A DNA stretch of 5,038 nt from Patescibacteria group bacterium (GTDB lineage Bacteria; Patescibacteriota; Patescibacteriia; Patescibacteriales; GWC2-42-12): the NCBI GenBank assembly GCA_018813805.1, contig JAHJAP010000074.1, positions 1 to 5,038 on the forward strand, given 5' to 3'. The stretch's first letter is position 1. Every line of letters begins with the position of its first letter. The position numbers and the translations under genes are program-made. Positions 1 to 4,904 of the stretch are shown here, in pieces. A model generated the notes under the pieces. That model did no database searches and was not told the DNA's origin. It saw only the letters and a list, made by a program, of their open reading frames with translations.

Positions 1-42
1 CGCGGGCAACGACAAGGAACTCCCTAAAAAGTGAAAAAGTTT

Positions 43-71
43 TTGACTAAATGACCAAAATTGCATATACT
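43..71 (+). promoter_or_regulatory. sigma70-type promoter for the HTH gene
   Basis: The -35 box TTGACT (43-48) is separated by exactly 17 bp from the -10 box TATACT (66-71). Each box is one base off consensus. Transcription would begin near 78-80, leaving a leader of about 50 nt before the ATG at 128. An imperfect dyad (30-48, centre G39, one mismatched pair) overlaps the -35 box and could be a regulator site, though it is mostly A-tract/T-tract. This is the only convincing plus-strand promoter I see in the window. Confidence 0.6.
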
Positions 72-109
72 AATAATAACAGGTGTAAATAAGTTGTGTA
101 ATTAAAGTA

Positions 110-125
110 TAGTAAAACTTTACTA
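110..125. promoter_or_regulatory. inverted repeat, candidate operator of the HTH gene
   Basis: TAGTAAA (110-116) and TTTACTA (119-125) form a perfect 7-bp inverted repeat with a 2-nt spacer, ending two bases before the ATG of the HTH gene. XRE-type repressors commonly bind short dyads next to their own promoter, so autoregulation is plausible. The AT-only composition makes a chance match possible. A leader-RNA hairpin here would sit exactly where ribosomes bind, and there is no SD upstream of this start. Confidence 0.4.
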
Positions 126-127
126 CA

Positions 128-337
128 ATGTCAAAAGATTTATCAACCATAGCCAGGAATATAAAAAAATACCGAGATAAGCTCGGTGTTTCGCAAGACA
201 AGCTGTCAAAGCTTGCCGGTGTTACTTTGCATACTTTGACTAAAATTGAGACAGGAGTGACAACCGATCCCCGCATCGAAACCTTAAAAAAAATTGCCAA
301 GGGATTAAATGTAAGCGTTGATGATTTAATAAAGTAG
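128..337 (+). CDS. XRE-family helix-turn-helix transcriptional regulator
   Basis: This 69-residue protein consists almost entirely of a Cro/C1-type (XRE, HTH_3) DNA-binding domain, which would act in the cytoplasm as a dimeric repressor or activator. The helix-turn-helix lies at about residues 21-43: VSQDKLSKLAG, then a turn and the recognition helix ending in the typical KIETG. Helices 4 and 5 follow (ETLKKIAKGLNVSVDDLI, residues 51-68), so the domain is complete and no effector domain is attached. The ATG at 128 starts the domain at a normal distance. No SD is visible within 4-12 nt; the nearest purine run, at 81-85, is too far. A clear promoter and an inverted repeat lie just upstream. The stop is 2 bp before the next reading frame, so the regulator heads the plus-strand transcript. 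Its targets cannot be read from sequence; the adjacent dyads are the obvious candidates. Confidence 0.87.
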   Translation: MSKDLSTIARNIKKYRDKLGVSQDKLSKLAGVTLHTLTKIETGVTTDPRIETLKKIAKGLNVSVDDLIK

Positions 338-339
338 CT

Positions 340-807
340 ATGAAGAAATCAAGCAAACTTATTAAAGAATATATTTTTAGCAATTCAAAAAATATCCAGT
401 CACCACGATCTGAGACTAAAAGTATTATTGCCCCAAAAACCTTAAATAAAAAACAAATATTTATAACGGGCGGGGTTGGCTTTGTGGGTCATCATTTAGT
501 AAAAAGATTGGTTGCAAGAAAATACTTCCCAATTATTATTGATAATTTAAGTAATAGTTCCCTTGTTTCTTTATCTGGAATTTCTAAGAAAAAATATTTT
601 TTTGTGAAGGCTGATGTTAGAAATCTTAAGGAAATAGAAAAAGCAATATTCGGTTTTAAGCCGAATATGATTATTCATCTTGCTGCTCTTCATTTTATTC
701 CTTATTGCGACAAACACCCAAAAGAGGTTTCGAAAGTGAATCTAAAAGGCACGGAAAATTTATTAAAAAAATCAAAAATAGCTTTAAAATTTCCGTTGGT
801 AATTTAG
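340..807 (+). pseudogene. NAD-dependent epimerase/dehydratase, N-terminal fragment
   Basis: This reading frame encodes the cofactor-binding half of an extended short-chain dehydrogenase/reductase of the sugar-nucleotide epimerase/dehydratase family (UDP-glucose 4-epimerase or GDP-mannose dehydratase relatives). The NAD(P)-binding motif TGGVGFVG is at residues 43-50, the acidic end of beta-2 is D68 (IIIDN), ADVRN is at 91-95, HLAA at 113-116, and VNLKGTENLL at 133-142. Intact relatives are about 300-340 residues and continue with a catalytic Ser/Thr and a YxxxK pair. Here the frame stops at residue 155 and neither is present. The last recognisable family residues end near base 775, and the matching C-terminal piece resumes in another frame at about 780, so the gene is broken. 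A 38-residue N-terminal extension without recognisable homology precedes the Rossmann fold. No SD precedes the ATG, which lies 2 bp after the HTH gene. Without the active site it should be inactive. Confidence 0.78.
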
Positions 808-962
808 AGACCACTAGAGATTATATTTATATTGATGATATTATTGATGCTATTTTTCTAATCATGAAAAAGAATGAGAATTTCAACAATCAAATATATA
901 ATTTTGGAACTGGCATAGGAACAAGTGGAATTGAGGTTGTTAAATTAGTTGCTTACTTTTAA
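780..962 (+). pseudogene. epimerase/dehydratase, C-terminal fragment, out of frame
   Basis: Read in the frame of base 780, this stretch gives FKISVGNLETTRDYIYIDD followed by IIDAIFLIM and YNFGTGIGTSGIEVVKLV. These match the family pattern of a GNLxPxRDYxYVDD strand-loop, then a helix, then the N[IF]GxGxxxSxxEVV segment near the C-terminus of sugar-nucleotide epimerases and dehydratases. It is therefore the tail of the gene that begins at 340, displaced by one frame, with an estimated 80-110 residues (the catalytic domain) missing between the halves. The piece ends at a TAA at 960-962, before the usual final 40-70 residues of the family. From about 949 the DNA already encodes the glycosyltransferase. 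This fragment has no start codon or SD of its own. I am confident of the family and less sure of the exact junction, which falls in an A-rich run at about 765-790. Confidence 0.75.
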
Positions 963-2061
963 TAGAAACATAGAAACCGATAAAGATGTAAATCAACTAC
1001 TGAACGACAGTGGTCTTGAATTGCATATAATTCCTGAAAACACTTTTTATAATATAGCGGAAATGGAAAAAATAGTAGCCAAGAATAAGATAACCATTCT
1101 GCAATTTGAAGACTCAGTCTCGGTTTTACGCTATTATCCAATAGCCGAAAAATTAAAAATACCTGTGATTTTAGAAATGCATGATGTCGAGCCAACTTTA
1201 CAAAGATATTTTAAGAAATCTCTAGAAAAAATTTTTGAATCTCGAGCCGTAAGCAATATTGCCTGCCAATTATCCGATATCGTGATAACCATGACTATTC
1301 TTGACTATTCCGAACTTGCTGATAAAATAGGCGTAGATTACAAAAAAATTTATAGAATTCCCAATCCGATTGATTTTTCTGAGTTTAAATTTTATGGCCC
1401 TAATTTCAAAAAACACAATATCATTTTTGTTGGAAATATGTATTATGAGCCGAACAAGCAGGCGGTAAAATATATTATAAATAAAATTGCTCCAACGCTA
1501 ATTAGAAAAGATAAAAATATTACTTTTATCGGAATGGTGGGAGATGAATTAAAAAATTTAACTAATACAAATTTTATTTTTACCGGTCCAGTAAATGACC
1601 TTAACAAATTTTTATCTCAAGCAACAATTGCCCTTTGTCCCATAACCCAAGGATCGGGCATGAAAGTAAAGATTCTAAATTATTGCGCCGCGGGCTTACC
1701 AATCATCACCACTAAACTTGGCGCGAGCGGTTATGAAAAAATTCCCAGTCTTATAATAGAAGATGATTTAAACGCCTTTCCTGATATTATCGGCAAATTT
1801 TTAGGCCAGCAAAAACAATTAAAAAAAATCGGTTTACAGAATTATAAATTTGCGAAACAGTATTTCGATATTGATGTAATTTCCAAAAAATTAGTAAACA
1901 TCTACCAAAAGATAGTAAATTTAAACCAAATAAACAAAAATTTTTTAAGAATTAAAAAAATTAAAATACCATTACCTTTGTGGTTGGGAGAAGGACGAGT
2001 TAAAAAAATTAAGAATAAAAATCATTATGTCGTTAAAAATAAAAAAATCAAAATCATTTAA
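949..2061 (+). CDS. GT4-type glycosyltransferase, N-terminus missing
   Basis: This is a GT-B fold glycosyltransferase of the GT4 (Glycos_transf_1) type, expected to move a sugar from a nucleotide-sugar donor to a cell-surface glycan at the cytoplasmic membrane. Visible blocks are the end of the N-terminal domain (VILEMHDVEP, residues 73-82), the domain linker RIPNPIDFSEF (136-146), IIFVGNMYYEPNKQAV (158-173), and the donor-binding loop GSGMKVKILNYCAAGLPIIT (235-254). In that loop N244 stands where relatives usually have the second Glu of the E-x7-E motif. The family normally begins with a glycine-rich first strand and about 50 further residues, all absent here. The frame opens at a TTG (949) directly after an in-frame TAG (946-948), inside epimerase sequence; the next Met codon is at 1063. 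The last ~45 residues (after about 1923) are Lys/Ile/Asn-rich and look like read-through of former spacer. It may be a pseudogene. No membrane segment is apparent. Confidence 0.8.
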   Translation: MLTFNRNIETDKDVNQLLNDSGLELHIIPENTFYNIAEMEKIVAKNKITILQFEDSVSVLRYYPIAEKLKIPVILEMHDVEPTLQRYFKKSLEKIFESRAVSNIACQLSDIVITMTILDYSELADKIGVDYKKIYRIPNPIDFSEFKFYGPNFKKHNIIFVGNMYYEPNKQAVKYIINKIAPTLIRKDKNITFIGMVGDELKNLTNTNFIFTGPVNDLNKFLSQATIALCPITQGSGMKVKILNYCAAGLPIITTKLGASGYEKIPSLIIEDDLNAFPDIIGKFLGQQKQLKKIGLQNYKFAKQYFDIDVISKKLVNIYQKIVNLNQINKNFLRIKKIKIPLPLWLGEGRVKKIKNKNHYVVKNKKIKII

Positions 2062-3061
2062 ACCATGGCCGCAATTAATCATAATTGAGGGTTTTTGGCG
2101 GATGGGGAAAACAACACTTATTAAAGAACTATTAAAGCGAGAGAAATTTAGTTTAATAAACGAGCCTCATCATTTGATTGAAGCGCCAAATATTAACAAT
2201 CCGCATCAATGGTATTTAAAAAAACATCTTGAAAGGCAAAAGTTGGCTCGTCAATTAATGAAGAATAGTAAAAAAGTTATAATGGAAAGATCGGTTCTAT
2301 CTAATATCGCCTTTGATTATGCTCAGCGAGGAAAAATTATAGGAGAGAATGAAAGTCTTTTAAAAAATTTACCGGAATTAAAACAATTCCCCATCATTTT
2401 TCTATACGCCGAAAAACAATTTATTAAAAACGCGATCCAGAAATTAAAAGACAATTCCGTAAAAAATATTATAGTGAAAAACAAAAAATTTTACTATAAC
2501 TATGTAAATTTTTACAAAAATATTTTGAGCGAATTTGTTGGAAATAATGTACTTTGTTTAGATGTCGCTCCTAATGGAAAATTTTTAGAGCCTAAAGAAT
2601 TAATAAAATATCTAGTAAAAAGAATAAATCAATTTAATAATAAGGAAAAAGTAAAAGAAATTTGTGCCGCCGTAGTTTTGATTCATAATAATAAAGTTCT
2701 TTTACTGCACGATAAAAACTGGAATCATTATGTTTTACCGCAAGGGCATAGAGAGGCGGGAGAAAGTTTACGTCAAACAGCCATAAGGGAGGCCAAGGAA
2801 GAAACAGGGTATAGCGATTTGAAATTGATTAAAAAAATTAAGCACTATCAATACCATTATTTAAAAGGCGATAAGATTATTTATAAAAATATTCATGTTT
2901 ATTTAGTTAAAATTTTAAGCTTAGCGAGTCAAGAAAAACAATTAGACAAACACGAAAATTACATCAATTGTTTTTTGGGGTTTAATGAAGCGATAAAACG
3001 AGCACGTTGGCCACAAGATAAAGAGTTAATCACGATTAGTCGTGATTATTCAAAAAAATAG
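2027..3061 (+). CDS. P-loop deoxynucleoside/thymidylate-kinase-like domain fused to Nudix hydrolase
   Basis: This is a 344-residue, two-domain cytoplasmic protein. Residues ~17-200 are a P-loop kinase: Walker A GFWRMGKT (22-29) after strand LIIIE, and MERSVLSNIAFDYAQRG (86-102), which resembles the ERS motif of deoxynucleoside kinases. R25 inside the P-loop occupies the place of the catalytic Arg in type I thymidylate kinases. Residues ~210-340 are a Nudix domain with a perfect box GX5EX7REUXEEXGU at 240-262 (G240, E246, R254, E255, E258, E259, G261), preceded by HYVLPQGH as in Ap4A-hydrolase-like members. A phosphoryl-transfer domain and a pyrophosphohydrolase in one chain suggest handling of a nucleotide or nucleotide derivative; the substrate is unknown. 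The usual Arg-rich lid is replaced by Lys/Asn-rich sequence (about 134-155). The ATG at 2027 overlaps the glycosyltransferase frame by 35 bp and has no SD. The gene ends inside the terminator stem. Confidence 0.87.
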   Translation: MSLKIKKSKSFKPWPQLIIIEGFWRMGKTTLIKELLKREKFSLINEPHHLIEAPNINNPHQWYLKKHLERQKLARQLMKNSKKVIMERSVLSNIAFDYAQRGKIIGENESLLKNLPELKQFPIIFLYAEKQFIKNAIQKLKDNSVKNIIVKNKKFYYNYVNFYKNILSEFVGNNVLCLDVAPNGKFLEPKELIKYLVKRINQFNNKEKVKEICAAVVLIHNNKVLLLHDKNWNHYVLPQGHREAGESLRQTAIREAKEETGYSDLKLIKKIKHYQYHYLKGDKIIYKNIHVYLVKILSLASQEKQLDKHENYINCFLGFNEAIKRARWPQDKELITISRDYSKK

Positions 3062-3098
3062 CCCGGGCGATTTAACACTCGGGCTTTTGTTATTTTAG
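3060..3098. terminator. bidirectional intrinsic terminator between convergent genes
   Basis: AGCCCGGG (3060-3067) pairs with CTCGGGCT (3078-3085) as an 8-bp stem including one G-T wobble, with a 10-nt loop. On the plus strand it is followed by TTTTGTTATTTT. On the minus strand the same stem is followed by a run of seven Ts, from the A-run before 3060. The stem begins inside the stop codon of the kinase-Nudix gene (TAG 3059-3061) and ends 5 bp before the stop of the minus-strand gene. It therefore serves both convergent transcripts. Confidence 0.87.
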
Positions 3099-3833
3099 GT
3101 ATAGCCACCAGCGATTTAATAGATCGCTTGACAGCCAGTTTTTAGATAGAAAGTTTCTCATGCTTTCTATTATTTCTTCACTGATGACGATAGTTTTTTC
3201 ACTATTTTTTTCACCAAGAAAAGCTTCCACAAGAGGATAGATTACTCTTCCCATGTGGCTATTCCTTGCAACTTCCGGCAACCATTTTTTATAGGGATAT
3301 GGTTGGTTATCAGCAAGCAAGGAAATTTCCATCGCCAGCTTGGCAACGGTCGCTTTGATTATGGGGATGGCAATTTTCCTGTCTCGAGATATAGCCTGCC
3401 TAAGATTATGCCTTTCAGTGCGCATTTCTATATATTTGTGTTTTATCAACACAGGGAGAGCTTGCTGAAAAACAGATTGATAATAATTTAATAATCGCAC
3501 GAATTCTCTTTGCGGATCTTGGATGACCAAAGAATTTTGATATATCCAAAGCGCAATCGAGAGTCTTGATTTTAGATCGTCTTTCATCCATTCCAAATTT
3601 CGAAATTTGGTAAAGACTGGGTATTCATAATCGTGGTCATCAACAACAAAGTGGGGACCATAGCAATCTACAAATTTACCATATTCTGTGTTTGGAATCA
3701 GAACTAAAATGTCACGGACAATATTTGGATCGTCCTCGATCAGCAAAATAATGGAGGATGTCAAAAAAGACTCTGTCACCTCCATTTTTAATTTTTTTTG
3801 CACATAGATTTCCACTTCTATTTTTTTGTTCAT
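3090..3833 (-). CDS. hypothetical protein resembling DUF4037/nucleotidyltransferase-associated helical domain
   Basis: This protein has 247 residues from the ATG at 3833. An in-frame GTG at 3836 is possible, but the ATG lies 7 nt from a strong TAGGAGGT, the same spacing as the upstream gene, so I prefer it. No signal peptide or membrane helix is visible. From about residue 80 it reads NLEWMKDDLKSRLSIALWIYQ, then a strand-turn LVIQDP, and later RHNLRQAISRDRKIAIPIIK followed by AMEISLLADNQPYPYKKWLPE. This order (an R..ALW helix, an xDP turn, an R.(x)A..R(D) helix, then a 'PY.KWL' motif) resembles the C-terminal helical part of DUF4037-type nucleotidyltransferase proteins. The expected GSxxxGxxxxxSDxD catalytic signature is absent from residues 1-80, so it is probably not an active nucleotidyltransferase on its own. 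It is the second gene of a coupled operon behind an NDK-Nudix fusion. Family assignment is tentative; that it is a real gene is well supported. Confidence 0.8.
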   Translation of the reverse strand: MNKKIEVEIYVQKKLKMEVTESFLTSSIILLIEDDPNIVRDILVLIPNTEYGKFVDCYGPHFVVDDHDYEYPVFTKFRNLEWMKDDLKSRLSIALWIYQNSLVIQDPQREFVRLLNYYQSVFQQALPVLIKHKYIEMRTERHNLRQAISRDRKIAIPIIKATVAKLAMEISLLADNQPYPYKKWLPEVARNSHMGRVIYPLVEAFLGEKNSEKTIVISEEIIESMRNFLSKNWLSSDLLNRWWLYLK

Positions 3834-3840
3834 CACTTTT

Positions 3841-3848
3841 ACCTCCTA
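3841..3848 (-). promoter_or_regulatory. Shine-Dalgarno overlapping the upstream stop codon
   Basis: Read on the minus strand, TAGGAGGT (3848-3841) contains the TAG stop of the NDK-Nudix gene (3848-3846). It continues as a near-perfect SD placed 7 nt before the ATG at 3833. A ribosome finishing the first gene is already on the start site of the second, a typical translational-coupling layout. The same octamer with the same spacing precedes the first gene of the operon. Confidence 0.85.
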
Positions 3849-4679
3849 TATGGATAGTTTTTCGCAGAGTTTCCTTAAGCCCTCTTTATTTCCGGGATAT
3901 TTTAGATAGCGGTTAAGAGCATCTTCCTTGCTTGCCCATTGAAATTCTGTGTGTTCCGATGAAAGAACAACTTTAGATACTTCGGATACATGTATACCAA
4001 AGATTTTTTCATGTTGGTTGCGGTTATCGTCAAAAAAGTCAAAAGAATAACCTGTGTCAACAAACTCCAGATATTCTTTAATACTGGTTTCTTCCTCCAT
4101 CTCGCGCAGTGCTGCCTGCTCAAAGGATTCGTGTGGTTTTACATTGCCAGTGATTGGTTGCCAAAAGCCACCTTTTTGTGGATTTCTCTTAAGGACAAGA
4201 AAAAGGGTTTTATCATTTTTCTTTTTGAAGAGAATAACCTCCACTTGATTGTTGGTCTTTATCTCTGTCATAATTTTTTTCTCCTTTTGGGTTTGCTGTT
4301 TAAGAATAAGCGCGTATTCGTGTTTAAATTCTTCCGACGAATCCGGACAATGCATAAGATTAAGAACAGGGTTGTTGTTGCTCAAAACTTTTCTCAATTC
4401 TTGTTTAATGGCGCAGGTTTTAGGGATAGCACCATCTCCTCTGACGATAAGAAAAGTCATTGGTCTTATGCATAAATATTCGCCTATTTCCTTTGGATGT
4501 ATAACAACATCCCATTGATAAAACAATCTCACTAGTTCTAAGCTAAATTGTACCAAACCTCGATAAATAATATCAAGGTTTTTGTCTTTCAGTTTGTTCA
4601 GCAATACGCGGGTAAGCTTACGTTCTTCTATATCTGGCTTAATAACTATTAGTGTTAAGCCGTTATCTGACGGTTGCAT
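3846..4679 (-). CDS. nucleoside-diphosphate-kinase-like domain fused to NudB-like Nudix hydrolase
   Basis: This is a 277-residue protein with two nucleotide-handling domains. Residues 8-125 follow the nucleoside diphosphate kinase pattern: LTLIVIKPD with the conserved Lys (K14), a middle region with HPKEIGEYLCIRPMTFLIV, and NLMHCPDSSEEFKHEYALIL carrying the phospho-accepting His (H110) in an N-x-x-H-x-x-D-S context. The usual G-T-x-P-x-x-A-x-P-G-T-I-R segment is shortened and not recognisable, so activity could differ from classical NDK. Residues ~143-277 are a Nudix domain close to NudB (dihydroneopterin-triphosphate/dATP pyrophosphohydrolase): FWQPITGNVKPHE, box at 178-200 (G178, E184, R192, E193, E196, E197; Ser199 replaces the usual Gly), then EHTEFQWAS and a PGN motif. 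The ATG at 4679 has an ideal SD. An internal SD and ATG at codon 137 could also yield the Nudix domain alone. This is the first gene of the minus-strand operon, coupled to the next. Confidence 0.86.
   Translation of the reverse strand: MQPSDNGLTLIVIKPDIEERKLTRVLLNKLKDKNLDIIYRGLVQFSLELVRLFYQWDVVIHPKEIGEYLCIRPMTFLIVRGDGAIPKTCAIKQELRKVLSNNNPVLNLMHCPDSSEEFKHEYALILKQQTQKEKKIMTEIKTNNQVEVILFKKKNDKTLFLVLKRNPQKGGFWQPITGNVKPHESFEQAALREMEEETSIKEYLEFVDTGYSFDFFDDNRNQHEKIFGIHVSEVSKVVLSSEHTEFQWASKEDALNRYLKYPGNKEGLRKLCEKLSI
4269..4286 (-). promoter_or_regulatory. internal SD and ATG for a separate Nudix product
   Basis: Within the fusion gene, the minus strand has AAGGAG (4286-4281), nine A/T bases, and an in-frame ATG (4271-4269, codon 137). 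This is exactly at the linker between the NDK-like and Nudix domains. An independent start would give a 141-residue complete Nudix enzyme beginning MTEIKTNNQVEVILF. The adjacent coding sequence is Lys-rich (QTQKEKK), which produces purine runs, so chance is possible; the position at the domain border argues against it. Confidence 0.5.
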
Positions 4680-4686
4680 AATTTGT

Positions 4687-4694
4687 ACCTCCTA
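4687..4694 (-). promoter_or_regulatory. Shine-Dalgarno of the NDK-Nudix gene
   Basis: TAGGAGGT (4694-4687, minus strand) lies 7 nt before the ATG at 4679-4677, an optimal anti-16S match and spacing. It fixes this start. The plus-strand genes of the window have nothing comparable. Confidence 0.85.
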
Positions 4695-4716
4695 TTCAGT
4701 TGTTAAAGAACTTTTC

Positions 4717-4739
4717 TAACAGGAAACCATTTCCTGTTA
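4717..4739. promoter_or_regulatory. perfect palindrome at the minus-strand transcription start (candidate operator or 5' hairpin)
   Basis: TAACAGGAAA (4717-4726) and TTTCCTGTTA (4730-4739) are perfect 10-bp inverted arms around a 3-nt centre. With the promoter placed at 4775-4747, transcription would start near 4740. The palindrome then covers about +1 to +23, a classic repressor site. As RNA, the transcript would begin with a 10-bp, 3-nt-loop hairpin. It does not resemble the AT-only dyad at 110-125, so a different regulator is likely. No T-run follows, so it is not a terminator. Confidence 0.65.
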
Positions 4740-4746
4740 ATATACA

Positions 4747-4775
4747 AACCTACATTTTTTTGCTTATTTTGTCAA
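4747..4775 (-). promoter_or_regulatory. promoter of the minus-strand operon
   Basis: On the minus strand a consensus -35 TTGACA (4775-4770) is followed after 17 bp by TAGGTT (4752-4747), a -10 with correct T1, A2 and T6 but a weak middle. A better-looking TATATT (4744-4739) is 25 bp from the -35 and too far. The leader to the ATG at 4679 would be about 60 nt and includes the palindrome and the SD. Confidence 0.5.
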
Positions 4776-4811
4776 TCTTTTGCATCCTATTTTTTGTATT
4801 GAAATATTTTG

Positions 4812-4841
4812 CTCAATTTGATAAAATAATAATAAATTGAG
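4812..4841. repeat. 8-bp inverted repeat with AT-rich loop
   Basis: CTCAATTT (4812-4819) and AAATTGAG (4834-4841) are perfectly complementary around a 14-nt A/T-rich loop. It lies upstream of the -35 of the minus-strand operon and directly abuts the GC-rich island. It may mark the island boundary or be an upstream regulatory site. The stem is AT-rich and no T-run follows. Confidence 0.4.
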
Positions 4842-4904
4842 ACGGCGCGCCAATGAAATTGGCACGGCCTCCAATTCCGCCGAAAAAAGGGCAGTCCGAG
4901 CGAG

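Noticed and set aside
1..27. Possible end of an upstream protein (frame 1: RGQRQGTP then TAA)
   Set aside because: Only eight codons are in the window, with no recognisable motif; an open frame of this length is expected by chance.
780..962. Programmed frameshift or stop recoding restoring the epimerase
   Set aside because: The frame ends at TAG, and the next frame lacks the whole catalytic segment, so a simple shift or recoded codon (including UGA-to-Gly codes) cannot rebuild the enzyme.
3990..4518. Plus-strand open frames opposite the NDK-Nudix gene (up to 161 codons)
   Set aside because: They are antisense to a gene with clear domain motifs and show no family motif of their own.
4739..4744. 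TATATT as -10 of the minus-strand promoter
   Set aside because: It lies 25 bp from the TTGACA box, outside the workable 15-19 bp; TAGGTT at 4752-4747 has correct spacing.
4844..4851. GGCGCGCC 8-bp palindrome
   Set aside because: Simply a rare restriction-type word in GC-rich DNA; no evidence of function.
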